Under the pieces are notes generated by a model that was not told where the DNA came from, ran no database searches, and saw only the letters and a list, made by a program, of their open reading frames with translations. A stretch of 64,000 bases of DNA from positions 62,001-126,000 of the forward strand of contig NZ_JANUFD010000017.1 of the NCBI RefSeq assembly GCF_024807945.1, given 5' to 3'. Shown one piece after another: positions 1 to 8,780 of the stretch (position 1 is its first letter; every line of letters starts with the position of its first letter). This DNA comes from Pseudomonas sp. JUb42. Lineage in GTDB: Bacteria > Pseudomonadota > Gammaproteobacteria > Pseudomonadales > Pseudomonadaceae. A program made the position numbers and the translations under genes.

Positions 1-860
1 CCGGCACCTCCTCGGACATCCTGGCCAAGGTCCAGGCCAACAAGGACAACCCGCAGATGCACGTCATCTTCCTCGATGACGGCATCATGTACCGGGCCAT
101 TTCCATGGGCCTGTGCGACAAGCTGCAAGACAGCGCGCCGCTGGCCGACATCCCGGCCAAGGGCAAGATCAAGGACCAGGCAGTGGCAGTGAACCTGGGC
201 GTGACGGGCCTGGCGTACAACACCAAGATGTTCAAGGAAAACGGCTGGAGCGCCCCCACCTCCTGGATGGACATGGCCGACAAGCGCTACAAGGAAAAGC
301 TGGTGTTCCAGTCGATGTCGTCCTCGACCTTCGGCCTGCACGGTTTCCTGATGTTCAACCGCATTCAGGGCGGCAGCGAAACCAACGTCGAACCGGGCTT
401 CAAGGCCTGGCCGAAAACCATCGGCCCTAACGTGCTGGAATATATTGCCAGCTCGGCGAAAATCTCCGAGATGGTCCAGACCGGCGAAGCCGCAATCTTC
501 CCCCTGACCCCGACCGGCGTCACCGCCCTCAAGCTCAAGGGCATCCCGGTGGAATACGCACCACCGAAAGAAGGCGCCGTGGTACTCAACGTCGCCGAAT
601 GCGTGATCGCCAAGAACGACCAGCCGGAACTGGCACAAAAACTCGCCGCCTTCCTCCTCACCCCCGAAGCCCAGGCCCCTGCGCTGGAACTCGGCGACCA
701 GATCCCCTCCAACCCGAAAACCCCGACCAGCGACCGTACTCGCGGCCAGGTCGAGGCGATGAACAAGTATCTGGAAACGGCGGTGACCATTGATTGGGAT
801 CAGGTGAATCAACTGCGTCCGGAGTGGAATGCGCGGTGGAACAAGACCATTGAGCGATAG
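1..860 (+). CDS. ABC transporter substrate-binding protein, C-terminal part
   Basis: The reading frame is open from the left edge (frame of base 3) to the TAG at 858-860, so the N-terminus and signal peptide lie outside the window. The visible part has the features of type-2 periplasmic binding proteins of the spermidine/putrescine or iron class: a hinge-like stretch 'AVNLGVTGLAYN', a 'TSWMDMADKRYKEKL' stretch typical of the domain where the closed cleft forms, and a C-terminal 'AAFLLTPEAQ' helix common in this superfamily. It would bind a small solute in the periplasm for an ABC importer encoded to the left. The substrate cannot be told from this fragment. Confidence 0.8.
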   Translation, partial: GTSSDILAKVQANKDNPQMHVIFLDDGIMYRAISMGLCDKLQDSAPLADIPAKGKIKDQAVAVNLGVTGLAYNTKMFKENGWSAPTSWMDMADKRYKEKLVFQSMSSSTFGLHGFLMFNRIQGGSETNVEPGFKAWPKTIGPNVLEYIASSAKISEMVQTGEAAIFPLTPTGVTALKLKGIPVEYAPPKEGAVVLNVAECVIAKNDQPELAQKLAAFLLTPEAQAPALELGDQIPSNPKTPTSDRTRGQVEAMNKYLETAVTIDWDQVNQLRPEWNARWNKTIER

Positions 861-936
861 AAGCCTGATATAGGAATCCGTAGGACCGGCGCCGCTCCTA
901 TCAAACAACGCAAAGTCTACGGATTAACCAAAAACC

Positions 937-1028
937 TGTGGGAGCGAATTCATTCGCGAATGGGCCAGTACATCCGACGCATTAATAGCGTCTGAAGTCC
1001 GGCTTTCGCGAATGAATTCGCTCCCACC
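937..1028. repeat. REP-type inverted repeat, family A
   Basis: Two arms, GGGAGCGAATTCATTCGCGA on the left and its reverse complement on the right, flank about 45 bases of unrelated sequence. The same arms recur at 12535, 14741, 27318, 38742 and 44336, always between genes. This is the arrangement of paired REP (BIME-like) elements of Pseudomonas. It lies between the solute-binding protein gene and the convergent small gene at 1061. Confidence 0.85.
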
Positions 1029-1060
1029 AGATTTGCTCCTGCCCCCTGTCAAGCGTTCGG

Positions 1061-1336
1061 CTACAGTGCCTGGCGCACCCTCTGCGTGCGAATCACTTCC
1101 AACACATCCACCCCATCACGCAGCAGCAGATACGCCGCATTGGCGAAGCGTGGCAGATCGCGGTCGCAGGTATTGCTGAGGCTCAGACAAGTCACGCTTT
1201 CGAGCAGATCGGTGGCGACCTGGATGCGTTGGGTGGCGTAGTCGTGGAGGTCCCGGGGATCGGCGTGGGTGTCGATATGCAGAGGGGGTGTGGCGCTGGT
1301 GAGGGCGGTGAGTGGGATATAGCGATTCGTATGCAT
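1061..1336 (-). CDS. Small DUF3077/DUF6124-like protein
   Basis: This is a 91-residue protein of unknown function. I chose the ATG at 1336 (MHTNRY) rather than the in-frame ATGs at 1351, 1372 and 1381, because those fall in or beside the hairpin of the upstream leader and a GAGAA lies upstream of 1336. The second half, 'ATQRIQVATDLLESVTCLSL' followed by 'FANAAYLLLRDGVDVLEV', has the helix-turn-helix-like spacing (LL...A near the middle, A..Y/HLL...A near the end) that I associate with short Pseudomonas proteins annotated DUF3077 or DUF6124. No signal peptide or membrane segment is seen. Family membership is from memory and uncertain. Confidence 0.6.
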   Translation of the reverse strand: MHTNRYIPLTALTSATPPLHIDTHADPRDLHDYATQRIQVATDLLESVTCLSLSNTCDRDLPRFANAAYLLLRDGVDVLEVIRTQRVRQAL

Positions 1337-1344
1337 AATTGCGG

Positions 1345-1565
1345 TTCTCATGAGTTCAAGAACCGCCACCATCGTGACCAAACGATGGGTGGCGGACTGT
1401 GCACAGGTTGGTCAACCGGAGAACACGCAGCCGGCACGCCCGAAGGCGTCCCATACACAGCCGCCATGAAGCATGCCGACATCGAAGATGCCTGCCTTTC
1501 AAGGAGACGCATACGCGTGTTCTGACGGGTGACCAAACCCGGTCGCTGATTTTGCAGCGACGGCG
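1345..1565 (-). ncRNA. Structured leader RNA upstream of the DUF3077-like gene
   Basis: On the minus strand this stretch folds into a row of short hairpins. They are GTCGCTG/CAGCGAC (1542-1548 with 1555-1561), GGGT/ACCC around GACCAA (1527-1540), ACGCC-CGAA-GGCGT (1436-1449), GGTT-GGTC-AACC (1406-1417), and a long stem at 1363-1395 (CCGCCACC-ATCGT with ACGAT-GGGTGGCGG). The last stem ends about 27 bases before the start codon of the small gene. Two loops share the motif TGACCAAA. I associate such leaders with DUF3077-type genes in Pseudomonas, and a relation to the C4 antisense RNA family is possible; neither could be checked. It may be a cis-acting leader or a separate small RNA. Confidence 0.45.
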
Positions 1566-1575
1566 CGAACTATAA

Positions 1576-2002
1576 GGATGAGAAGTAAGACACGCAAGCT
1601 GGAATACGATCCGTTGGAGCGCCGCTCGGTCGTTCCTACAGAACGTCAAGATCTCGAACCTGTAGGACTTTTCCTTTTTTCTCCATATTCAGCACTCATA
1701 GACATTTTTATATACGCAGCGTTGCCACATAGTCGAGAAACTATTAAACCTTGTCATGCACTCACTCGACTATTCGATGAACATGATAAGAGCCCATAAT
1801 TACGCAATACTTTATTTTGAAAACCACAGATATGCAGACCTGATAGAAACCAACTCATCCGCAGCAAAATTTATTGAAGAGCGGCTTGCCAGTGGAGACG
1901 ACAGTTCGGATCCGGATGATCCGTCGGATGTACCGGCCTCTTCGCGGGCAAGCCTCGCTCCCACAGGGGGTGGCGGCAATTCAGGGAGCTAATTAAACAC
2001 GA
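1576..2002. other. AT-rich gap with no convincing gene
   Basis: Bases 1634-1667 form an inverted repeat (TCCTACAG / CTGTAGGA) followed by a pyrimidine-rich run at 1668-1683, which could end a plus-strand transcript. The stretch 1680-1900 is clearly richer in A and T than its surroundings. Bases 1938-1969 hold one arm of the family B repeat (TTCGCGGGCAAGCCTCGCTCC). An open frame of 78 codons at 1756-1992 runs through this repeat arm and is not supported. Confidence 0.5.
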
Positions 2003-3349
2003 TCAAAATATATTGATTGGATAATCAACAATCACCCGATACTCATCGATATTGTGGTCCACGGTTTTATACCCCTCGCCGCCTCTATTGGTTGCCCAGC
2101 GCAAGCGCACGCCGAGGTTTTTCGCCGGGCCGCCCTGTACAACGTATTTGAGATCGACATCGCGTTCCCAGTGTTTGGCGTCGCTGCCGTCGGCGTTGTA
2201 GTAATAGTTGTAGCCGGAGTCGGCGGCGTTGCTGGCTTTGGTAAGGTCCATAGTGCCGCGGGTGTAGGACACTGCCGAAGTCAGGCCGGGCATGTTCCAA
2301 CCGGCGAAGTCATAGCCGTATTGCAGTTTCCAGGATTTCTCGCCGGGGGCGTTGAAGTCGGAGTATTGCTGGGAGTTATCCAGGTAGATGCTGTCGCCGT
2401 CCTGGATATAGTCGAACGGGGTGTTGCCGTTGACCTTCTGGAACGAGGTCACCAGGCTCTGATGACCGACGGTGACGCCGAAATGCAGGCTGTAGGTGTT
2501 GTTGTCGATGCTGCCGAGCAATGCCTGGCCGCTGTCCTGGGTGCGGTAGTAATGTAAGCCGGGGTTGAGGCTGACCAGATCGTTGAGCGCCCAAGTGTAG
2601 TCCAGGTCGTAGTAGTACTGGTTCCAGATGTCCTTGAGTTGCGCAGCGTAGAGGCTGGAGGTCAGGCCTGGAATACCGGTGTAGGTGCCGCCGGCCCAAC
2701 TCAGGTGCTTGCTTTCGCCGTTGTCCGGCAGCACGCCGTAATAAGTACCGATCCGGCCGTTGCCGCTCTGGTTGAACAGTTTGTCGAAGCTGACCTGCCC
2801 GGCATCCAGTACCAGATGATCGAAGCTGGTGTTATTCAGGCTGAAGCCGCGAAAGGTCATGGGCAGCATGCGCGAAGCGCCACCGGCGATGACGGGGTTG
2901 TTGAGAAACAGGTCACCGGCCTTGAGCACCGTATCGAATGCGCGCATTTTCACGGCGCCACCCGCTGACGAGAACGAGTCCGGAGCATCGCCGTAAAGGT
3001 TGCTTTTGTTCGGATTGGGCGCGGTGGTCGGCAGGATGCTGGAGCCGCCGCTGCCGCCACCGCCGTCCAGTTTCAGGCCAAGCATGGCGTTGGCATCAAT
3101 ACCGAAGCCGACCGGCCCCTGAGTGAAGCCGGATTGAAATACGCCAATAAAGCCCTGGCCCCACTCCTTGCTGTCCTGCTTGCCGTCGTGTCGGTCGTGG
3201 TTGAAATAGTAATTTTTCAGGTCCAGGGTCAGGCTTGAACCGTCGATGAAACCCTCTTTGGTTGCGCTACTGTCGTCGGCGTGGGCCACGACAGGCAAGG
3301 ATGCGGCGAGCGCGATAAACAACGGACTGAGTCGAAATGGGCGCATCAT
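2003..3349 (-). CDS. OprD-family outer-membrane porin
   Basis: This 448-residue protein has a signal peptide (residues 1-24, ending VVAHA-DD). It is followed by the OprD family opening 'GFIDGSSLTLDLKNYYFNHDRHD', a region present at the same place in OprD/OccD/OccK channels. The remainder is rich in alternating aromatic and polar residues and ends in phenylalanine, the outer-membrane assembly signal. Members are monomeric 18-strand channels for small carboxylates or basic amino acids. The substrate class cannot be fixed from sequence alone, and a glycine-rich insertion (GGGGSGGSS, near residue 97) is unusual. The gene stands alone. Confidence 0.93.
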   Translation of the reverse strand: MMRPFRLSPLFIALAASLPVVAHADDSSATKEGFIDGSSLTLDLKNYYFNHDRHDGKQDSKEWGQGFIGVFQSGFTQGPVGFGIDANAMLGLKLDGGGGSGGSSILPTTAPNPNKSNLYGDAPDSFSSAGGAVKMRAFDTVLKAGDLFLNNPVIAGGASRMLPMTFRGFSLNNTSFDHLVLDAGQVSFDKLFNQSGNGRIGTYYGVLPDNGESKHLSWAGGTYTGIPGLTSSLYAAQLKDIWNQYYYDLDYTWALNDLVSLNPGLHYYRTQDSGQALLGSIDNNTYSLHFGVTVGHQSLVTSFQKVNGNTPFDYIQDGDSIYLDNSQQYSDFNAPGEKSWKLQYGYDFAGWNMPGLTSAVSYTRGTMDLTKASNAADSGYNYYYNADGSDAKHWERDVDLKYVVQGGPAKNLGVRLRWATNRGGEGYKTVDHNIDEYRVIVDYPINIF

Positions 3350-3463
3350 GATATATAAACCCCTTGGTAAATATTATTTAACTTTGGCAGTCTTTTATTT
3401 TCATCAGCCAGGTATTTTTATTAGCCGGATCTTTATGCAGGCCGGTCTTCACAACTTATAAAA

Positions 3464-3484
3464 AGGCCGCTAAAACAGCGGCCT
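3464..3484 (-). terminator. Rho-independent terminator of the small secreted protein gene
   Basis: AGGCCGCT and AGCGGCCT form a perfect 8-bp stem with a five-base loop. On the minus strand it is followed by TTTTTATAAG. It lies 27 bases past the stop of the gene at 3511-3735. Confidence 0.8.
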
Positions 3485-3510
3485 GATAACGTTTCGACAA
3501 CAGCCAGGGA

Positions 3511-3735
3511 TCAGGTATGACTGCCCTTGACGGTATCCGTCGGTGCAGCCGAAGCCTGCTGGGTCTTCAGGTCGTCTTTCTTGCTGTTCTCATAGGCCAA
3601 CTGCTGTTGCTCAACCTTCTGTTCCTGAGCCATTGCCCGGGAGGCAAAGACCGGCGACTCTTCAGCCATGGCCAGGGGTGAAAAAAGAAAGGACGATAAT
3701 ACCAATGCGCCAGCAATACGAATGGAGCGTGACAT
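3511..3735 (-). CDS. Small secreted protein of unknown function
   Basis: This is a 74-residue protein with a clear signal peptide (MSRSIRIAGALVLSSFLFSPLAMA, cleavage before EESP). The mature part is about 50 residues, strongly charged and rich in Gln, Lys and Ala ('AQEQKVEQQQLAYENSKKDDLKTQQ'), probably helical, with no cysteine. I do not recognise it. It has its own terminator and no operon partner, and sits between the oprD-type gene and the end of the phn operon. Confidence 0.65.
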   Translation of the reverse strand: MSRSIRIAGALVLSSFLFSPLAMAEESPVFASRAMAQEQKVEQQQLAYENSKKDDLKTQQASAAPTDTVKGSHT

Positions 3736-3903
3736 GATAACAACCTTCTTGCGCGTGCAAGTTTTGTGTGGACGAATTCAATATAGAAATCATCGGCACA
3801 TGAACCAAGTGAAGAGAAAGTTAGGGATATTTATATTATTTAAAGGGGAGCGAATAAACAGGCCTGCAAAGCACGGTTTTAAACGCATTGATGATTTCAT
3901 GCA

Positions 3904-3923
3904 GGAGCCAGCTTGCTGGCTCC
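3904..3923. repeat. Compact hairpin repeat after phnP, family C
   Basis: GGAGCCAGC-TT-GCTGGCTCC is a perfect 9-bp stem lying 10 bases past the phnP stop codon. It resembles the arms of the repeat at 59759 (GGAGCCGGCTTG). No T-run follows on the minus strand, so it is more likely a repeat hairpin that caps the phn transcript than a standard terminator. Confidence 0.55.
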
Positions 3924-3932
3924 CACAGGACC

Positions 3933-4682
3933 TCAGAAAACCACGCCATCACGCCCGACGACGACATTCCCCGGCAAACTGCGCGGCTGTTCCATCAGCC
4001 AGGCATCCAGGGTATGGCCGATATGGGTCAGCACCGCCTGCCGGGGTTGCAGGCGGGCAATGCTGTCCAGGGCCAGGGTCAGGTCATTGTGGTTGCGCGG
4101 CGCCTGGGGTTGCGGCGGCATGGAGCAGTCCAACACCAACAGGTCCAGTGGCCGCTGTTGCAGCAGCTCAAGGGTGTCGTCCGGCAGGCCGACGGTGTCG
4201 GTGAGGTAGGCGATCAGGCGGCCATCGCCTTCGATCAGGTAGCCAAAGGTAGGTTTGGAATGGGTCAACGGCAATGCCGTGACCTTGATCGCGCCCAAGT
4301 CGCGCTGTTCAAAGGCACTGAATGGCTGGCTGAAATCGAGAATCCCCGGATGTTTGTACAGGTCGGCCAGCCCTTCCGGGTCGGCCGGGCCATGCACCGG
4401 AATGATCAATCCCTGGCCCCAGCGCAGATGCAGCAGGCCTTGGGCGTGATCGGCATGATAGTGGGTTTGCAGGATGCCACTCAGGCTATGGGGCGGGAAG
4501 CGCTCGCAGAGGTCGGGCAAGCCGCTGTCGATCAACCAGCGTTGCCCGGCGCATTCGATCAGGGCGCTGCATGGCAGGCGGCGCAGGCCCCGGTCGGCAG
4601 TGGCTGCCTGGCAAGCCGGACACTGGCAGCCGTAGACCGGCACCTGGCGGGCATCGCCGGTGCCGAGCAGGGTCAGGCGCAT
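3933..4682 (-). CDS. phnP: Phosphoribosyl 1,2-cyclic phosphate phosphodiesterase PhnP
   Basis: This 249-residue enzyme of the metallo-beta-lactamase fold opens the 1,2-cyclic phosphate left by C-P lyase, giving ribose 1,5-bisphosphate. The metal motif THYHADH is at residues 73-79 (His74, His76, Asp78, His79). The N-terminal C-x-C-x2-C (Cys19, Cys21, Cys24) matches the structural zinc site known in E. coli PhnP. Its start overlaps the end of phnN by 10 bases, and it is the last gene of the operon. No phnO gene follows phnN here, unlike E. coli. Confidence 0.95.
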   Translation of the reverse strand: MRLTLLGTGDARQVPVYGCQCPACQAATADRGLRRLPCSALIECAGQRWLIDSGLPDLCERFPPHSLSGILQTHYHADHAQGLLHLRWGQGLIIPVHGPADPEGLADLYKHPGILDFSQPFSAFEQRDLGAIKVTALPLTHSKPTFGYLIEGDGRLIAYLTDTVGLPDDTLELLQQRPLDLLVLDCSMPPQPQAPRNHNDLTLALDSIARLQPRQAVLTHIGHTLDAWLMEQPRSLPGNVVVGRDGVVF

Positions 4683-5242
4683 AGGCGGGCGTGGGTAACG
4701 TGGTGCAGCAGCCGGGCGACGGTTTGTTGCAGGTCGCCAGAGTTATCCAGCACCAGCAGCCCCGGATGCTCGGCCAGCAGTTCCACGGTAAAGCGACCGT
4801 TGCGGGCCAGGCGGGCCTCGATCTCATCCTGAGTCTCGCGGCCACGGGCCAGCAGACGCTGACGCAGCACGGCATCATCGACCTTGAGCAACACTGCCAA
4901 CAGGTGCGGATAGCGCTGCAAGGCCTGGGGCAGATAGCCACGGGAGCCGTTGACCAGTACATCCAGGCCCTGGGCCAGCCAGTCGTCGATCTCCTTGGGG
5001 ATACCGTAGTGCAAGCCGTTGGCCTGCCAGCTCATGGCGAATTCGCCCCGGGCCTGCATGGCGCTGAATTGCTCCACGGTGACCGCCTGCGCGGCCTCCC
5101 CCACTGCCTCGGCCGAGCGGGTAATCACCCGGCGCACGATCCGACAGCCGTTGGCCGCAAGATCGTCCCGTGCAGCGTCCAGCAGGCTGTCCTTGCCTGA
5201 ACCGGACGGCCCGATGAGATAGATCAACCTGCCTGTCATCAA
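4673..5242 (-). CDS. phnN: Ribose 1,5-bisphosphate phosphokinase PhnN
   Basis: This 189-residue kinase has a P-loop near the start (LIGPSGSGKDSLL, residues 9-21) and the guanylate-kinase-like fold of PhnN. It phosphorylates ribose 1,5-bisphosphate to PRPP, returning the C-P lyase carrier to metabolism. Its start codon overlaps the phnM stop (ATGA), and its 3' end overlaps phnP. Length is normal for the family. Confidence 0.95.
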   Translation of the reverse strand: MMTGRLIYLIGPSGSGKDSLLDAARDDLAANGCRIVRRVITRSAEAVGEAAQAVTVEQFSAMQARGEFAMSWQANGLHYGIPKEIDDWLAQGLDVLVNGSRGYLPQALQRYPHLLAVLLKVDDAVLRQRLLARGRETQDEIEARLARNGRFTVELLAEHPGLLVLDNSGDLQQTVARLLHHVTHARLCA

Positions 5243-6384
5243 AACACCCTCTTTGCCTGCCGCCAGACCTGCTGGATCACGGGCAGCGAACCCTGGGTCC
5301 GTGCCTGCAACAGGTCGGCACGCAGCCCGACGCGAATTTCCCCGCGATCCTCAAGCCCGGCAGAGCGGGCGGGAGCGCGGCTGACCATGTTCATCGCCTG
5401 GGGCAAGTCACAATGGCCGTCCTCTGCTGCCAGGACAAACGCAGCCTGCAGCAGGCTGGCGGGATAATAGTCGCTGGACAGAATATCCAATAGCCCTTGT
5501 TGCGCCAGACCCGCCGCCGCCACGTTGCCCGAGTGCGAACCGCCGCGGACCACATTGGGCGCACCCATCAGCACATTCATGCCCAAGCGACGACAGGCTT
5601 CAGCCGCCTCCAGTGTGGTAGGGAACTCGGCGATGGACATGCCATAACCGGCCGACTCCTCGACATGAGCCAGCGTTGCATCGTCGTGACTGGCCACCGA
5701 CAGGCCGCGCTCAAGGCAGATCTCGACGATAGCGCGGCGATACCGATCGCTGTACTCACGGGAGTTGCCTACCTGTTCGACGATAAAGCCGTCCATTTCC
5801 GCCGCCGACAGGTGGTATTTACCCATGTAGTATTCGCGGTACTTGGACTCCAGGGCAAACTGGCGCTGCCCCGGCGCGTGGTCCATCACCGAGACCAGTT
5901 GCACCAGCGGTTGCTCCACCAGGTCGCGGAACACGCTCAGGGTGTCCGGGTGGCTGACTTCACAACGCAGGTGCAACAGGTGCTCGGCGCGGGTCTGCCC
6001 GGCAGCCTGGGCCTTGGCAATGGCCTCGAGCATGGATGGCAGCTGCTGCATGCGCTTGCCCTTGGGGTTCACATCGCCGATGGACAGTGCATCGAATACC
6101 GTGGTGATGCCTGCGGCGACTATCTGCGCATCGTGGCTAAGCACGGCCGAGGCCGACGGCCAGTCGACACCGGGGCGCGGTGACAGGTGTTTTTCCAGGT
6201 TGTCGGTATGCAGCTCGACCAACCCCGGCAGCAGGTAATCGCCCTGCAGGTCCACAGCCTGGGGTAGCTGGCTGCGGCCCTCTTCCACCGCGCTGATCAG
6301 GCCGTCGCTCAGAACTACGGTGCCGAGGAACACGCGGTCAGCGGTGACCACCTGGGCATTGGTCAGGATCTGTTCGTTCAGCAT
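5239..6384 (-). CDS. phnM: Ribose 1-methylphosphonate 5-triphosphate diphosphatase PhnM
   Basis: This 381-residue amidohydrolase-fold enzyme releases pyrophosphate from the ribose 1-phosphonate 5-triphosphate made by PhnGHIL, giving the 5-phosphate that PhnJ cleaves. The metal-binding stretch 'ELHTDNLEKHLSPRPGVDWP' (near residue 58) is characteristic of PhnM. Its start overlaps the end of phnL by 7 bases. Confidence 0.95.
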   Translation of the reverse strand: MLNEQILTNAQVVTADRVFLGTVVLSDGLISAVEEGRSQLPQAVDLQGDYLLPGLVELHTDNLEKHLSPRPGVDWPSASAVLSHDAQIVAAGITTVFDALSIGDVNPKGKRMQQLPSMLEAIAKAQAAGQTRAEHLLHLRCEVSHPDTLSVFRDLVEQPLVQLVSVMDHAPGQRQFALESKYREYYMGKYHLSAAEMDGFIVEQVGNSREYSDRYRRAIVEICLERGLSVASHDDATLAHVEESAGYGMSIAEFPTTLEAAEACRRLGMNVLMGAPNVVRGGSHSGNVAAAGLAQQGLLDILSSDYYPASLLQAAFVLAAEDGHCDLPQAMNMVSRAPARSAGLEDRGEIRVGLRADLLQARTQGSLPVIQQVWRQAKRVF

Positions 6385-7085
6385 GGCAGGGGCTCCTTGG
6401 CAAGGGCGGTCATGTCCAGGTGGCGGTCGGCAATGGCTTGGCGCACGTTCTGGTCGTGGAAAATACCGATCAGGGCGGCACCGGCCTGACGGGCTTCATG
6501 CATCAGTTCCAGCACCACCTGGCGATTATTGTCGTCCAGAGAGGCAGTGGGTTCGTCCAGCAGCAAAATCGGCCAGGGCACCATGAAGCCCCGGGCGATA
6601 TTGATACGCTGTTGCTCGCCGCCGGAGAAGGTCCCCGGCGCCAGCTGCCACAGGCGCCGGGGAATATTCAGGCGGCTCAGCAGGGATTCGGCGCGCTCGC
6701 GCGCTTCGGCCTTCGACCAGCCACGGGCCAGGGCGGGCTCCATGACTACATCCAGGCTGGCCACCCGTGGAATCACCCGCAGGAACTGGCTGACATAGCC
6801 CAAGGTCTGGCGGCGCACGGCCAGCACGTCACGGGGCTCGGCGCCGACCAGTTCCAGCCAGTCGCCGTCATGTTGCACACGGATGCTGCCACCCGCTGGC
6901 AGATAGTTGCCGTACAGGGTGCGCAGCAAGGTACTTTTACCGGCACCGGAGTCGCCGTGCAGGACCAGGCATTCTGCGCCGCGCACGACAAAATTCAAGC
7001 GGTCGAGGACATTCAGCACCACACCGTTCTGCTGATGCAGGGTGAAGGTTTTCGAGAGGTCGCGGACCTCGATCAGGTTGCTCAT
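6378..7085 (-). CDS. phnL: C-P lyase complex protein PhnL
   Basis: This 235-residue ABC-type ATPase is required with PhnGHI for transfer of phosphonate onto the ribose of ATP. Walker A is GDSGAGKST, the signature is FSGGEQQR, and Walker B is ILLLDEPTASLD. It has no permease partner; in the family it acts as a C-P lyase subunit, not as a transporter. It lies 22 bases after phnK. Confidence 0.94.
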   Translation of the reverse strand: MSNLIEVRDLSKTFTLHQQNGVVLNVLDRLNFVVRGAECLVLHGDSGAGKSTLLRTLYGNYLPAGGSIRVQHDGDWLELVGAEPRDVLAVRRQTLGYVSQFLRVIPRVASLDVVMEPALARGWSKAEARERAESLLSRLNIPRRLWQLAPGTFSGGEQQRINIARGFMVPWPILLLDEPTASLDDNNRQVVLELMHEARQAGAALIGIFHDQNVRQAIADRHLDMTALAKEPLPC

Positions 7086-7107
7086 CAGGCATCTCCCCTG
7101 GGCCGGT

Positions 7108-7908
7108 TCACGGTTGCAGTACCGAAGAAACCAGCAGTTGCGAATACGGATGCTGCGGGTCGTCGAGGATCTGGTCGGTCAGGCCGCTCTCCACCACGCG
7201 GGAGCGGCGCATGACCATCAGCCGGTCGGCCAGCAGCCGGGCCACGGCCAGGTCGTGGGTGACGATCACCACCGCCAGATCCAGCTCACGCACCAGTCCG
7301 CGCAGCAGGTCGAGCAGGCGTGCCTGCACCGACACATCGAGGCCGCCGGTAGGCTCATCCATGAACACCAGGCGCGGGTTCGACACCAGGTTGCGGGCGA
7401 TCTGCAGGCGTTGCTGCATGCCACCGGAGAAAGTCCGTGGCAGGTCGTCGATGCGCAGCGGGTCAATTTCCACCTGGCTCAACCAGTCGATCCCGGCGTT
7501 GCGCAGCTGTTGGTAATTGCGCACGCCCTGGGCCATCAGCCGCTCGCCGATATTGGCCCCGGCCGACACGCCCATGCGCAGGCCGTCGCGGGGGCTTTGC
7601 TCAACGAAGCCCCACTCGGTCCTTAACAAAGTGCGGCGCTCGGCTTCGCTGGCGCTGTACAAGTCGAGCCAGCGACCGTCGCTGCGCCGGTAATCGATGC
7701 CGCCGCGATCCGGCGGGCAGCGGCCGCTGAGCAGCGACAGCAAGGTGGACTTGCCCGAACCGGACTCGCCAACGATGCCCAGCACTTCGCCTGGGTACAG
7801 CTCGAAACCGACGCCGTCACAGCCCTTTTCCGGGCCGTACAGCCGGGTCAGGTCGCGCACCCGCAACAACGGCTCAACCTTGAGCCTTGGCTTGATCATG
7901 CTGTTCAT
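7108..7908 (-). CDS. phnK: C-P lyase accessory ATPase PhnK
   Basis: This is a 266-residue ABC-type ATPase (Walker A GESGSGKST, signature FSGGMQQR, Walker B VFMDEPTGGLD). It is known to dock on the PhnGHIJ core. I place the start at the ATG at 7908, preceded by AAGGAG, where it overlaps the phnJ stop (ATGA). An upstream in-frame ATG at 8049 would lie inside phnJ and add 47 residues with no family match. Confidence 0.94.
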   Translation of the reverse strand: MNSMIKPRLKVEPLLRVRDLTRLYGPEKGCDGVGFELYPGEVLGIVGESGSGKSTLLSLLSGRCPPDRGGIDYRRSDGRWLDLYSASEAERRTLLRTEWGFVEQSPRDGLRMGVSAGANIGERLMAQGVRNYQQLRNAGIDWLSQVEIDPLRIDDLPRTFSGGMQQRLQIARNLVSNPRLVFMDEPTGGLDVSVQARLLDLLRGLVRELDLAVVIVTHDLAVARLLADRLMVMRRSRVVESGLTDQILDDPQHPYSQLLVSSVLQP

Positions 7909-8780
7909 GGGCGCTCCTTGAGGGTCTCGACGCGCTGGGCGCAGTAGTCGGTATCCGAGCAGACGAAGCTCTGGGTCCCGGCATCGTCGAGGATCAGTTC
8001 GTCGAGGAAGGAATCGTGACTGCCGCAGATGGCGCAGCTCTGTTCCCAACGCTGCACTTCGAAGGGGTGATCCTCGAAGTCCAGGCTCGCCACCTGGGTG
8101 TAGGGCGGTACGGCATACAGGCGCTTTTCCCGGCCCGCACCGAACAGCATTAACGCCGGGCTCATATCGAGCTTCGGGTTGTCGAATTTGGGAATCGGCG
8201 ACGGGTCCATCACGTAGCGCCCGTCCACCATCACCGGGTAGGCGTAAGCGGTAGCGATGTGGCCGAAGGTAGCGATGTCCTCGTACAGCTTGACGTGCAT
8301 CACCCCGTAATCATTCAGCGCATGCAGGGTGCGGGTTTCGTTTTCCGAGGGTTCGATAAAGCGCAGCGGCTCGGGAATCGGCACCTGATAGACCATGATC
8401 TGATCGGCATGCAGGGGTGTTTCCGGAATGCGGTGGCGGGTCTGGATCACCGTCGCATCGGGGGTGCGCTCGGTGGTGGCGACGCCGGCGGTGCGGGCGA
8501 AGAAGCGGCGGATCGACACAGCATTGGTGGTGTCATCGGCGCCCTGGTCGATGACCTTGAGTACGTCTTCGGCACCGAGGATCGCGGCGGTCAGTTGCAT
8601 GCCGCCGGTGCCCCAGCCATAGGGCAACGGCATCTCACGGCCGCCGAACGGCACCTGGTAACCGGGAATGGCCACGGCCTTGAGCAAGGCGCGGCGGATC
8701 ATGCGTTTGGTCTGCTCGTCCAGGTAGGCGAAGTTATAGGCTTCGTCGCGCTCCTGACGCGGCGGATTGTAGGCATTCAT
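7905..8780 (-). CDS. phnJ: Ribose 1-methylphosphonate 5-phosphate C-P lyase PhnJ
   Basis: This 291-residue radical-SAM enzyme breaks the carbon-phosphorus bond. The four family cysteines are present near the C-terminus as C-x2-C-x21-C-x5-C (Cys249, Cys252, Cys274, Cys280). Three of these bind the 4Fe-4S cluster in E. coli PhnJ, and the remaining one takes part in catalysis. The gene overlaps phnI by four bases and phnK by four bases. Its completeness suggests an active pathway. Confidence 0.97.
   Translation of the reverse strand: MNAYNPPRQERDEAYNFAYLDEQTKRMIRRALLKAVAIPGYQVPFGGREMPLPYGWGTGGMQLTAAILGAEDVLKVIDQGADDTTNAVSIRRFFARTAGVATTERTPDATVIQTRHRIPETPLHADQIMVYQVPIPEPLRFIEPSENETRTLHALNDYGVMHVKLYEDIATFGHIATAYAYPVMVDGRYVMDPSPIPKFDNPKLDMSPALMLFGAGREKRLYAVPPYTQVASLDFEDHPFEVQRWEQSCAICGSHDSFLDELILDDAGTQSFVCSDTDYCAQRVETLKERP

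Noticed and set aside
1756..1992. Open frame of 78 codons in the AT-rich gap
   Set aside because: It runs through an arm of repeat family B, has no ribosome-binding site of note and no recognisable domain.
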